Shown here piece by piece: positions 17,802-29,600 of a stretch of 64,000 nucleotides of DNA. Below the pieces are notes generated by a model, which was given only the letters and a program-made list of their open reading frames with translations, searched no databases and had not been told where the DNA came from. Position 1 is the stretch's first letter. Each line of letters begins with the position of its first letter. The stretch is from Methylococcales bacterium. Its GTDB lineage: Bacteria > Pseudomonadota > Gammaproteobacteria > Methylococcales > Methylomonadaceae. The stretch lies in NCBI GenBank assembly GCA_028712795.1, contig JAQTPT010000001.1, positions 62,001-126,000 of the forward strand. The letters run 5' to 3'. The position numbers and the translations under genes are program-made.

Positions 17802-18560
17802 TTATTTTATTTTACTTTCACCCGCCAACAATTCCGTACTTTTTAGCCCCTTTCTTGCAATATACGCAAAGTACAAAACCCCGGCGACTGTTGCAAAAAA
17901 TCCCAAAATTAAGGTGCTCAATTGGATGGGGTCAAGAGGCGCATTATTCCCTGTCAAGGCCATTAGAGCCAAACCTGAAATGGAACCCGTGTAAACGTAG
18001 GCTAATAAGGCAGGCGTAGCGCCTATAGAACCTAACATATAAGCTCCCATTGATATCCGGGTTAGCCCAAACGCGTAACTAGCCAGACTGTAGGGGGCGA
18101 CGGGGGATAATCGCAGGAGTAAAACAAATATCCATCCCCGTAGCGCAATTTCTTTATCAAGATGCTGAATAGACAGGTGACGGGACTCCCAGTCGTCGAT
18201 ATTTGACCGGTAAGCATATCGGCTGAGCAGAAAGGCGATTAATGCGCCAAAATTTACGCCAATAGCCGAAAGTATAAAACCTTTTAAAAGACCGTAAAGC
18301 GCGCCACTAACAATGGCGAGAAGGGAAAGCGGGATAACTCCTGTAAGCGAAGCCAGAAAAAAAATCCCTAAAAAAATTGCCTGCCCTGCCGCGCCATAGT
18401 TTTTTAACAGTTCAGTCAAGCGCAACACCAAAGAAGAAATTTCTTCTTTGCCACCCAAGGCAATCACACCAAGAACTGTCAAAGACAATGCCATAAAAAT
18501 CAACACAATAATCTTTAACCAGAGACTATTTCGCCGCGCCTTAATTTTTTTCGATTTCAT
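17802..18560 (-). CDS. TVP38/TMEM64 (VTT domain) membrane protein
   Basis: A 252-residue inner-membrane protein with a Lys/Arg-rich N-terminus, one N-terminal helix and the VTT (SNARE-associated/DedA-like) core. The core reads PLSLLAIVSGALYGLLKG, then NFGALIAFLLSRY, then FVLLLRLSPVAPYSLASYAF and a glycine-rich helix. Proteins of this superfamily move or scramble phospholipids and undecaprenyl carriers (DedA/PopT group), which would suit a glycan-export locus. Its start overlaps the stop of the GT2 gene upstream by 4 bp (ATGA), so the two are coupled. Confidence 0.85.
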   Translation of the reverse strand: MKSKKIKARRNSLWLKIIVLIFMALSLTVLGVIALGGKEEISSLVLRLTELLKNYGAAGQAIFLGIFFLASLTGVIPLSLLAIVSGALYGLLKGFILSAIGVNFGALIAFLLSRYAYRSNIDDWESRHLSIQHLDKEIALRGWIFVLLLRLSPVAPYSLASYAFGLTRISMGAYMLGSIGATPALLAYVYTGSISGLALMALTGNNAPLDPIQLSTLILGFFATVAGVLYFAYIARKGLKSTELLAGESKIK

Positions 18561-19336
18561 TTAGTCGTAGTTTTTGGGGTCAATTTAGCCGTCTGTGAGC
18601 TTGAAAAAATAGCGTAATTTTGTAACCCCATGCGTTGCAAACGAAAGCGCACCGAATTTAACAAAACCCCCAAACCATAAATGACGCTTCGCTTGAAGTT
18701 TATCGAAGATGCCTCAGGGAAATAGCGGGTAGGGCATGATATCTCGCCAATTCGAAAACCCTGATAGATGGCTTGCGCAAGCATTTGATTATCGAAAACA
18801 AAGTCATCCGAATTATTCAGCAGGGGAAGCGACTCCAGTGTTTTCTTGCTCCAGGCTCTATAACCGGTATGATATTCAGACAATTTATGGCCCACCAAAA
18901 TATTTTGAACCAGGGTTAGAAACCGATTGGCAATATATTTGTATACAGGCATGCCGCCTGCAAGCGCGCCCATCCCTAGAATTCTTGATGCCAAAACAAC
19001 GTCAAATTCGCCCTCTGCAATCATGGACGCCATGGCAGTAATGAGCTTAGGTGTATATTGGTAATCCGGATGAAGCATCACGACAATGTCAGCGCCCCTG
19101 TCAAGGGCCGCTTGGTAACACGTCTTTTGATTTCCGCCGTAGCCCCTGTTTTCGGGGTGTACTATGGTGAATATCCCCAACTGCTTTGCAAGCTGTACTG
19201 TCTGATCAGTACTGTTATCATCGACCAAAACGACATCATCAACGACGTTCATTGGTATTTCATTGTACGTGGATAGGAGTGTCGCTTCAGCATTATATGC
19301 GGGCAGAACGACTACAACTCGTTTTTCATTCAACAT
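18557..19336 (-). CDS. GT2 family glycosyltransferase (DPM1-like)
   Basis: A 259-residue cytoplasmic GT-A enzyme without membrane helices. VVLPAYNAEATL opens the fold; VLVDDNSTDQT is the nucleotide-sugar Asp pair, and MLHPDYQYTP replaces the usual DADxQH motif (HPDYQ is common in dolichyl/polyprenyl-phosphate mannose-type transferases). RYFPEASSINFKRSV is the conserved C-terminal acceptor-side motif. It likely charges a polyprenyl phosphate. It is coupled to the VTT-domain gene by a 4-bp overlap. The upstream 342 bp separate it from the second GT-C paralogue. Confidence 0.85.
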   Translation of the reverse strand: MLNEKRVVVVLPAYNAEATLLSTYNEIPMNVVDDVVLVDDNSTDQTVQLAKQLGIFTIVHPENRGYGGNQKTCYQAALDRGADIVVMLHPDYQYTPKLITAMASMIAEGEFDVVLASRILGMGALAGGMPVYKYIANRFLTLVQNILVGHKLSEYHTGYRAWSKKTLESLPLLNNSDDFVFDNQMLAQAIYQGFRIGEISCPTRYFPEASSINFKRSVIYGLGVLLNSVRFRLQRMGLQNYAIFSSSQTAKLTPKTTTK

Positions 19337-19678
19337 GTTTTAATCCTAATAAGAAGTTAGATTTTTACGAAAGGGTAAAGGCTATCAGCCAGTTTCAATT
19401 ATGAGCATTCTCCGTATTTCTAATTGATCAATAGTATCGCCATTTTTTATTGTAGATTTCAAAACGGAGGTTGAAAAAAAGAAGGGTAAATAAAGAGCCA
19501 TTGCTCAAGGAGTAATTTAATACAAACTTAGTCAATATCATGAATTTGTTGTTGAGTTCAGAATCAACCTTTTCAAAAACAAACGCATAAGGTACAGGAC
19601 ATGAGACTAACAGATTCCGCTGGCTACTTACTTATCGCTAACCCTGGCTAGGCTAGGTGAGCCGGATGGCCCGAAAGC
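19337..19678. other. Intergenic region, nothing recognisable
   Basis: About 340 bp of A+T-rich sequence between the second GT-C paralogue and the DPM1-like gene. No ribosome-binding site with a plausible coding frame and no strong inverted repeat. The right end, near 19650-19680, resembles the sequence downstream of paralogue 1 (gcccgaaagcctaccaag against gcctgaaagcctgctaat), so the duplication extends a little past the gene. Confidence 0.5.
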
Positions 19679-21226
19679 CTACCAAGTTTTCTCTATCACC
19701 CGGTAGTCTCCACACTCCGATTTTTTCCAGGTAGCGGTTTGTATCTTATAATCCTTGCCTCCCCAGAACTGGGGCGCGTAGGCGAGATACTCAATCTCAA
19801 AGGGTTGGCCCAATAAACAGACTTTGTCTCCAGGGGCAAATCCGGCGATAATGTTCTTATCAACAACCTTATTTAAATAGTCGTCGAATGATGCAAATTT
19901 GGGAAAAGTAGCTTTGCCATCCGTTCTTGTTACGACAACCAGAACGGCCACCAAGGCAACTGCACCAAACACGTTGGCAGAGATGAAACGGACTGCCGGC
20001 TTACTTTGCCATATCGTCTGCAACAGCGCCAGATTGATGGAAACCAGAAAAATCGGCCAATACATATAGTAGCGAATTATATGGGATTCGGGTGACAAGG
20101 ATGTGACCAGGGACACCAAAGCAAACAGACCTATCCCGCTGCCGATTTCCGGTGACCAAATCCGCCATGACATAAATGCCAGGAACAGCAGGTTGAACAA
20201 CATGTAAGCGCCAAACGTGCCGCCCATCCATTGGTCCGGTTGGTTGGCTCCCCCGGTAAACTGGTCATGGGACCAGAGGGTCTGCACGAGCGGTCCGCCT
20301 CGCCAATGATCCGGCTGGTTGGATTTAGATGACGGGTCACGGGAACCCGGACTCAGCTCGAGAACAGAGACCAGCCAGCGCAAACTGCGGGGCATGTCTT
20401 CCAGCTGAGAGGGTGATAAGCTTCCTTGTTTCTCGATGCCTGGCAGTGCCACGCCGGCGACATTAATCTGCATTGGGAAGAAAGGATTGCCGTGTAACCA
20501 GACATTCTTCAGCGGTGTGAAGAACACTAAGGGCAAGACCAGAGCCAGGAGCGTGAGCCGTTTTGCGCGGTTTTCAAAAACAGCGCCCGGCGCCAAGAGC
20601 GACGGAAAGACGATCTTCAGAAGCAGTAATGCAAGACCCAAGACCGCCATCGGGGCAAGCAGAACCTTCGTATTGATGGCTATAGCCACCGCCATGGCCG
20701 CCACGCACAAATCTATGAGCGTCGGCGCTCTGCGGCCAATGAGTATGGCGAATACAACCATCAGCAGGGTAGCAACAGCCAGGCTCCCAATCAGATCCAC
20801 GTAGCATGTGCTGGCATGGAAATGAACCGCTGGCACGGCAAGAAGCGCAAGCACGGAAAGATACAGCGGAACCTTGAAATACCGTTTCAGGAACAGCACA
20901 TAAGCGGCCAGTGAAAGAAAAGCCACCAGATTGGCGGATTCCGGCCGCCCCGTCACATACCAGGCCAGGCCTTGTAAATATTCACCCAGAAGCGGGAAAC
21001 CCGTATACCGGTGTTCGAGATAAGCCGAGAACCTGAAACTGGACGCAGGGACGATGCCCCAAATGCGTGCCGCGAATGGCAGGTGATAATACAAGGAGTC
21101 CCAATTATTATCGAAATCAAAAATAGCCTTTAAAAGAATGGATAGGGCGAAGAAAGTTGCCGCTGCTATCAGTACCCATCGAAATAAAACTGAAGGAGAA
21201 AAACTGTCATTAGACCATTGCTGCAT
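19679..21226 (-). CDS. Polytopic membrane protein, GT-C-like, paralogue 2
   Basis: A 515-residue near-copy of the protein at 16129-17676, with the same topology: first helix, acidic loop with WDSLYYHLPFAARIWGI, about ten further helices and a soluble tail. Differences cluster at the extreme N-terminus, in one periplasmic loop (GSLSPSQLEDMPRS against DDLSPIQLREMPRS) and in the C-terminal tail, while the long middle is almost identical. That pattern suits duplication followed by specialisation or gene conversion. The upstream sequences (ttataacg.ctttatcc in both) are also related, so both copies may share promoter features. The function is inferred only as a lipid-linked sugar transferase. Confidence 0.6.
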   Translation of the reverse strand: MQQWSNDSFSPSVLFRWVLIAAATFFALSILLKAIFDFDNNWDSLYYHLPFAARIWGIVPASSFRFSAYLEHRYTGFPLLGEYLQGLAWYVTGRPESANLVAFLSLAAYVLFLKRYFKVPLYLSVLALLAVPAVHFHASTCYVDLIGSLAVATLLMVVFAILIGRRAPTLIDLCVAAMAVAIAINTKVLLAPMAVLGLALLLLKIVFPSLLAPGAVFENRAKRLTLLALVLPLVFFTPLKNVWLHGNPFFPMQINVAGVALPGIEKQGSLSPSQLEDMPRSLRWLVSVLELSPGSRDPSSKSNQPDHWRGGPLVQTLWSHDQFTGGANQPDQWMGGTFGAYMLFNLLFLAFMSWRIWSPEIGSGIGLFALVSLVTSLSPESHIIRYYMYWPIFLVSINLALLQTIWQSKPAVRFISANVFGAVALVAVLVVVTRTDGKATFPKFASFDDYLNKVVDKNIIAGFAPGDKVCLLGQPFEIEYLAYAPQFWGGKDYKIQTATWKKSECGDYRVIEKTW

Positions 21227-21526
21227 TTTGATATTCTTTTCTGGAAACGATTTCAGGACGCTATTATAACGGCTTTATCCTGAAAACACAGAAAAACTGG
21301 ACAAGAGTTAGCAGTTTTTTTGGCAATAAAATTAAAGAATTAAGCAATAAAAAGTGCGCAGATAATGGTTTCCCGCTCCTTGGTGATGGATTTACCCATT
21401 GATGCGCATGTAAATTGCCGGTTTGTGCAAATCCAGTAACTTTTTGCCAGCTCTCAAGCGATGCATTGTAAGTCAAAAGCGCATTGCTGCATGTGGGTGA
21501 AAAGAACTTGGAAGTTTGACTAGTAA
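21227..21526. other. Intergenic region, nothing firmly coding
   Basis: 300 bp between the lipoprotein gene and GT-C paralogue 2, both on the minus strand. A minus-strand open frame of 88 codons overlaps the lipoprotein stop by 4 bp but has no recognisable motif or signal peptide, and I do not call it. The left end carries the duplicated upstream element of paralogue 2. Confidence 0.5.
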
Positions 21527-23296
21527 TCACTCAGTTAAAGCGTCGATATGGTAAGCCTCGATCATGGTTTTATTCGTGCTCGGCATCTTGGAAGCCACAT
21601 AGAGTTCATTACCGTGGATTAAAGGAGAAGAATCATTTCGCCCTGTCCCTTGCAACGCTTGCTTAGCCACAAGCACGCCATCTTTGATACGGACTCCATA
21701 AATCGTACCCGGATTACCAATGTCTACAACCCAGATAATTGCATCGTCTTTTTTACCCAGTTTAACCATTGTTGGCAGCGATGGATGGCTTCTGAACATT
21801 TGCACGGCTTCGGGATTAGAAGGATCGGGAAATTGCCAATAGCGTTTGAATTTTGGCTGACCCTTTTCCAGCACGATTTTTAACGCCACAAGTCCGGCCG
21901 GATGAGTTTTATCAGAGACATAAGTTGGGATTACCACAACCGGGTCTTTATCAATAAAAGTCAACACGGGTTGCGTAACAATCATGCCGATCCAGCCAGC
22001 GACACACGGATCGGTTTTGGTTCCGCAAACCTCAACAATTTGCAGGCGATCATATTGAGTTCCCAGATGCTCAGCATCGATTAAATAGACACTGCCGTCC
22101 TTACTCGGTTGTACCAGGACGGAATGTCCATTATCCATGTCTATTTTAACCGGCGCACTGGAACCCAAATCGTAATCCATCAGGGCCAGGCATTCCGAGA
22201 AAGTTTTATTATCACACTCACCACTTGCAGGCCTTAAAGGAGCATCGCCCTCCGGCAAACGAGGGATGAACAGATTCTTGCAGGATGCCATGCATGCCTT
22301 AGCCGGATTTACCGGATTAAAATTCGCACACAAACCGGCATCGCAACCGTCATCGAATTGCAGACCGGGCTTGAGACGCATAAGGGTATTGCCATAATCA
22401 TGCCGTTTAGGATCAACCTGTCCGTTACCCGTTGGTACGAATAATTCATACCCGTCACCTGAAGGATAAATTTGAATGCCTGGAGGTGTCCATATTCCTC
22501 CGCCGCATATCATTTCTGTATTGCCGGCGCCTTGTTTTCCAGGGCATTGCGTCTCTGGCGTTGTTAACAGCACACTGTTAATTGCCATTTTTGCACCTTC
22601 TTTCACATGTCTTTGACTGGAATTGAGCCAGGCATCCATATCAATTTCAAAAAGCCAGCCATGATAAGGTTGTTCATCGCCTGCATTGCCAAAGGCGACA
22701 TACACATAACCCAATTTTGAACCCGGTTTGAGCGCGTGTTTTAGTGCTGAATGCGAGTAGGCTGTAGGCGGATTAAACTTTACTGTTCCAATTTTGTTAG
22801 CCGCAGGTTTTTCAGCGGACAGCACCAGTACAGGAAACGCTTCGTCCAGTTGCTTTTTAACAAGATCAATAACGGCTAAACGATGACTGGTACGCACACC
22901 TTTTTCCAGGCATTGATAAGCAATAACCAGCTTATCCCCTATTATTGCCGGCGTTGAAATCAGTTCGGCCAGTTGGCCTTTAGGTACTGGCGCATCGACT
23001 TTCCAATCCAAAGCGCCCGTTTTGCCATCCAGTGCTGCAATAATGCCATTGGAGGCGGCCACTAAAACCAGTGGCTTGCCTTGTGACAAATAGAGAAGCG
23101 GAGACGCGGAAATATGGGCATCAAAGGTAACCGAGGGGGAAGTTCCAGTAGGAAAGAGTCTTTCCAGCTTGAACTGTTCCGGCTGGTTTGACCCGGCGAG
23201 TTGTGGACTGGCACAACTTATTAACATAATGCTGCTTACAATAGCGATAGCAGCACAAATATTACACAATGATAATTTGACGGCAGTTTTGTTCAA
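21527..23296 (-). CDS. PQQ-like beta-propeller lipoprotein, cysteine-rich
   Basis: A 589-residue exported lipoprotein: a basic N-terminus, hydrophobic stretch and lipobox LISC with Cys28 as the lipidated residue. The mature protein shows propeller-type blades (ASNGIIAALDGKTGALDWKV, KDGSVYLIDAEHLG, NPGTIYGVRIKDGVLVAKQA), as in PQQ-like or BamB-like proteins, with the last blade near the C-terminus. Unusually, the middle (about residues 255-360) holds many cysteines (CGGG, DDGCDAGLCANF, KACMASCKN, ECDNKTFSEC), which suggests several disulfides and an outer-surface or periplasmic location. No quinoprotein catalytic residues are apparent. It is divergent from the secreted-protein gene at 23660. 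Confidence 0.65.
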   Translation of the reverse strand: MNKTAVKLSLCNICAAIAIVSSIMLISCASPQLAGSNQPEQFKLERLFPTGTSPSVTFDAHISASPLLYLSQGKPLVLVAASNGIIAALDGKTGALDWKVDAPVPKGQLAELISTPAIIGDKLVIAYQCLEKGVRTSHRLAVIDLVKKQLDEAFPVLVLSAEKPAANKIGTVKFNPPTAYSHSALKHALKPGSKLGYVYVAFGNAGDEQPYHGWLFEIDMDAWLNSSQRHVKEGAKMAINSVLLTTPETQCPGKQGAGNTEMICGGGIWTPPGIQIYPSGDGYELFVPTGNGQVDPKRHDYGNTLMRLKPGLQFDDGCDAGLCANFNPVNPAKACMASCKNLFIPRLPEGDAPLRPASGECDNKTFSECLALMDYDLGSSAPVKIDMDNGHSVLVQPSKDGSVYLIDAEHLGTQYDRLQIVEVCGTKTDPCVAGWIGMIVTQPVLTFIDKDPVVVIPTYVSDKTHPAGLVALKIVLEKGQPKFKRYWQFPDPSNPEAVQMFRSHPSLPTMVKLGKKDDAIIWVVDIGNPGTIYGVRIKDGVLVAKQALQGTGRNDSSPLIHGNELYVASKMPSTNKTMIEAYHIDALTE

Positions 23297-23659
23297 GGTT
23301 TACTCAATCCGGTGGAAAAATTATATCGGGATTCTACAGATATCCTTTGGCGATGCAAATTCGGCTGGAAGAATTCTTGCTCATGATGAATACCGCTAAA
23401 GCCACGACCAGAAATAAACCGGAAACCCAAAACCTGAAATATTAGACGTATTAAAATTAGGTCAACCTGGAAGTTCCCTCATGAACAGCTCTAAAAAACG
23501 CGATTTTCCACATATTCCCAGAACAACAAATGAGTTTAATCAAAAGAAAAGTGGAATTATACTTTTGCTTGTTTACATAATTTTTCCGCACAAAATTCGT
23601 GCTCAAAGGCCGTTTTTAGGATAAGTTAAACCCTTCGATATTCAGGAGAAAGACAATCC
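23297..23659. other. Divergent promoter region
   Basis: 363 bp between a minus-strand lipoprotein gene and a plus-strand secreted-protein gene, so it should hold both promoters. A short inverted repeat AAAAGT...ACTTTT (about 23547-23566) is the only structure seen. A ribosome-binding site caggag precedes the plus-strand gene. I cannot assign -35/-10 elements with confidence. Confidence 0.4.
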
Positions 23660-24748
23660 ATGCATAAATGTTCCGTTATTACTGTTTTTGGCCTGCTCAC
23701 TATTTTTGCAAAAGCTGGCGCAGCTGATCAATTCACACTTCCAATACAACTTGATTATGGCTTGATTAAGAAAGCGTTAATTACCCAACTTTATAAAGGT
23801 ACAGGTAATACCGCCGAGATTTGGAATGATAAGCAAGGCTGTAGTTATTTAAAGCTTTCCGATCCCGAGCTTAGCGGCCAAAAAGGTCAAATAAAACTGG
23901 TAAATAATTTGCACGCACGTTTTGGAACAGGCCTTGGCGGACAATGCGCCACGCTTTTTGAGTGGGCCGGCGTATTGGAAACCTTGCAGCAACCGACCAT
24001 CAATCCGGCGCAGTCTGTCTTGAGCTTGCCTCTCACCAAAGTAACAGCCAGTGATCGGCAGGGCCGCTCTATAAGCAACACTAAAATTCAAGAGTTGATT
24101 AACCGTTTTGTCGAACCCAAACTGTCTGCCATTAAGATTGATTTAAACGAATCGCGTGCAGACATTGAAAAAACGGTGACAGAATTTTTGCCCAAAGAGA
24201 ATATCGCCGAAGTTAAAGAGTTGCTCAATAGCTTAAAATTCAGCAGTGCTGACGCTAACGATGCCGGCGTCGCTGTTAAGCTGGCTTTCGAGGCACCTGC
24301 AAAAACGGCAACCAAACAACCAGCCGCCGCTTTAAGCGAAGCTGAACAAAAACAATGGCAAGCCAGCTGGCAGCAATGGGATCAGTTTTTGAGCAAGGCC
24401 ATTCAACAGGCATCGGATGACGCTAAATCACCGGAATTACGTGATGCTTTGATGGAAACTTTGCTGGAATCACGCAGCGCCTTTCAAGCAGGATTAAAAG
24501 AGCATGATGTTAACGGTGATGACCCGGTGCGGGTATTTTTTACCCAGACCTGGCAGCGTCTGGCACCTCAATTAAAGACGCTGGCTAAAGAATTGCCGGA
24601 AATACAAGGGTTGCGTTATTTGACTTTTATAGCGGCTACCGATGTGATTTATGAGCTTGAAAATATAGGTGCGCCATTTGGTCTGGACATTTCATCGGAT
24701 GGTTTGCGCAGGTTGGCGCGGATCCTGATCGCTGGCAAACAAAAATAG
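23660..24748 (+). CDS. Secreted protein of unknown function
   Basis: A 362-residue protein with an N-terminal signal peptide (ITVFGLLTIFAKAGA|ADQ, cleavage near residue 22). The mature protein begins with a beta-rich region (IQLDYGLIKKALITQLYKG) and is helical towards its C-terminus. I do not recognise a family, but the opening is of the kind seen in predicted periplasmic lipid- or membrane-stress proteins. There are only a few cysteines, and one pair (GCSYL, QCATL) could form a disulfide. It stands alone, with glnK 160 bp downstream behind an ordinary intergenic gap. Confidence 0.6.
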   Translation: MHKCSVITVFGLLTIFAKAGAADQFTLPIQLDYGLIKKALITQLYKGTGNTAEIWNDKQGCSYLKLSDPELSGQKGQIKLVNNLHARFGTGLGGQCATLFEWAGVLETLQQPTINPAQSVLSLPLTKVTASDRQGRSISNTKIQELINRFVEPKLSAIKIDLNESRADIEKTVTEFLPKENIAEVKELLNSLKFSSADANDAGVAVKLAFEAPAKTATKQPAAALSEAEQKQWQASWQQWDQFLSKAIQQASDDAKSPELRDALMETLLESRSAFQAGLKEHDVNGDDPVRVFFTQTWQRLAPQLKTLAKELPEIQGLRYLTFIAATDVIYELENIGAPFGLDISSDGLRRLARILIAGKQK

Positions 24749-24873
24749 GCAAAAGCTGAGTAAGCTTTAGGCCTTTGATCAGGCTTTTCTGTCTGCCTAG
24801 AGCTGAAATCCTTCAATTATAAGCCCTGTACTAATTGTATGTTGCTTGATAATTCATTATGATTACAGGCTAA

Positions 24874-26545
<1,672 letters not shown>

Positions 26546-26648
26546 GTTCTGCGTCTAAAATCGTCAAGTGAAAAAAGTGGCATTGGAGGCTGCTTTTTTT
26601 GCTCAACTCAATAATATGTTGGTAGCCCTAATAAAGTACTGGAGCCTT

Positions 26649-29600
26649 ATGGAAACTCGAAGCATATTATCTAAGGTTAAGAAGCCTTTTTTTATAGCGG
26701 GCGGTCTTTTAATCGTATACGTGGTCACAGTTGTTTATATCGTACCGGCATTATTAAAGTCAAAAATACCTGAAATTATTCAACAGGAAGCAGGCAGAAA
26801 AGCATTAATTACAAGTGTTCAGGCTCAACCATTTCCTCTAGCTATCAACCTGCAGGGATTTGAGATTCAGGAGCATAATGGACAGCCATTTGCCGCGTTT
26901 GATGTTTTTTATATCAAACTTGGACTGTTTAATTCGATAAAGCAATTGGCGCTGGCTTTTGATGAAGTTTCGCTAAAAAAGCCATTTGTCCATATCGCCA
27001 AACAAAAAAACGGGGCCTTCAATTTTCAGGATTTGTTTAAGGCTCAGCCGGACGACAAGAAATCGGATGAGAGCCAGCCATTCCCTATAAATATCGCAAA
27101 ATTGTCCCTATCAGATGGGAATCTGGTGTGGGAAGACGCCAGTTATGCCGTGCCTGTCATAGAAGATATTAATCCTATAAATATCGATATTGAAAACTTT
27201 ACTACCCATCCTGATAAACAAGCCAGCCTGGGTTTGTCGCTGGCGCTGAAGTCTGGCGGACACTTGGATTGGAAAGGCAACGCCAGTATCAAACCATTGG
27301 CTTCGGAAGGGCATATCAAACTTGATAAGGTAACGCTGGAAACTATTTCGGCATTGGCTTTACCCAGGACATTGCCCTTTAACCTAAAAGGCTATGAATT
27401 ACTTGAAGCCGATTATACGGCCAATTACACTAAAAATGGTTTGAAGTTTACCGTAAATAAGGGAGGTTTTGAAATTCGCGACTTTCAGTTTTTAGAAAAA
27501 GGCCAGAATAAGCCGCTAATCAAAATGCCTGTTTTTTCGCTACAAGGAGTCGATCTCGATTTTGCAAGCCGGTCCGTTTCGATAGAGTCCGTTTTGGCAA
27601 AAGATGCCGATTTTCAGGTATGGTTGAACGCTCAAGGCGTCATAAACTACCAGACCTTATTTCCGGCTTCTAAAACCGCAAGCAACAGCGCCAATAAAAC
27701 CACCGCCAACACAACCGAACCCCCAAGCACGCCATGGACAATTAAAGTCAAGGCTATTGCCTTTAATAATTTCGGCGCAGTGTTTGAAGACCGGACTCTG
27801 GAAAAGCCAGCGGTTATGAATCTTAAACCGGTCAATTTCAAGTTGACCAATTACAGTAACGAGCCCGGCGTAAACGTACCTTTCCAACTTGATGCGGTGT
27901 TAAATAAAACCGGATCAATAAAACTGGCAGGCGATACCACCATACAGCCTTTGTCCGCAAAAATAGCGGTTGATGCCAGGAAGATCGCATTGGGGAACTT
28001 CCAGCCGTATATTAACAAGTTTGCACGCCTGGATGTTGTCGATGGAAAGCTAACGGTTCAAGGTAATGCTGTTATCGCCACTTCCAAGAAAGACGAACTC
28101 GATGTTACTTTTAAGGGAGATTCCGGGATTGATAATTTATCTATTAACGATCAGCAGCTTAAAGAAAAAGGTCAGAGTAAAGAGTTAATTAAAATCCCTG
28201 TTTTTGCGTTACGTGGAATTAATTTTAATCTGGGTAACCAGGAGTTGGTGCTGGACTCTATAACAGCAAAGGATGCACAATTGGAGGCATGGCTAACTCC
28301 CGAAGGCAGCATTAATTATCAGGCCTTGTTGTCGATCACTAACGACGAAAAAATCAGTATTGATAAAACCGTGGCGAATACCGTCAAACCTCAAACAGCA
28401 ACATGGAAAATAAAAGCCAACAGCCTGGTCTTTACTAATTTTGGCTTGAGTTTTGAAGATCAGACGCAGAAAAAGCCTGTAACCATGAATTTCAAACCCG
28501 TCAATTTAAAGCTTACTAACTATAGCAATCAAAGTGGAGCTTCTTTGCCGGTTGAACTCAGTATCGGAATGAATAAAACCGGAGTAATTGCCCTTAAAGG
28601 CAATACGGTGATCGACCCCCTTTCCGCCAAGATAGATCTTGATGTCAAAAATATCGAGCTGGAAAATTTTCAACCTTATTTCGATAAATTTGTACGGCTG
28701 GATGTGATAGACGGCGCAGTGCACATTGATGGCAATGTAACGGTCGCAAAACAAAAGCAGGATAAACTGGATGTTAAATTTAAAGGCAATACCGGGGTTG
28801 CCAGTTTATTAACCCGCGATCAATCTCATCATAAGGACCTGGTAAGTTGGGACGACTTGACCCTAAAAGACGTTGCAATGGATTTATTGGCAAACCGTTA
28901 TACGGCATCAGCACTTGTCATTGATAAACCTTATGTCAGAGTCACCATCAGAAAAGACAAAACGATCAATTTTAGTGACATTGTGATTAAGGATCAAAGC
29001 AAGCCTGAGCCCCGTGCTAAAACAGCACAAAATAAACCAACCGGCTTAAATAAACCTTACTTCAAGCTGGGCAAAATTCAAATAAAGGATGGTTCTTCCG
29101 ATTTTTCTGATCTTTCCTTAATCCTGCCCTTTGCGGCACCCATTAAAAGCCTTGATGGCGGCGCAAGCGGTATTTCTTCCGAACAAAAATCAATTGTCAC
29201 CGTTGCTTTAAAGGGTAATGCTTTCGATTTGTCGCCTGTCGATGTCAAGGGCGAAATTAGCCCTTATCTGGGTGATTTCAAGGTGGAAATCAATTTCAAT
29301 GGCTTGCCGATGCCATTGGTGTCGCCTTATCTGGTGCAATTTGCCGGCTATAAAGTCGAAAAAGGCAAGCTGACGCTAGGCCTGAAATATGTTGTCACCG
29401 ACAGGAAATTGACGGCGTCAAACAGCATATTCATTGATCAATTTGAACTGGGGGAAAAAGTAGAAAATCCAAATGCTGTTTCATTACCCCTTAAACTGGC
29501 TGTCGCCTTACTAAAAGATTCGAGTGGTAAAATAAAAATAGATGTTCCCATTACCGGCAGTCTGGACAACCCGAAGTTTAGTATAGGGTCTATTGTTGCC

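Noticed and set aside
21264..21530. 88-codon minus-strand frame overlapping the PQQ-like lipoprotein
   Set aside because: No signal peptide or motif, no good ribosome-binding site, and it overlaps a convincing gene end. Likely chance.
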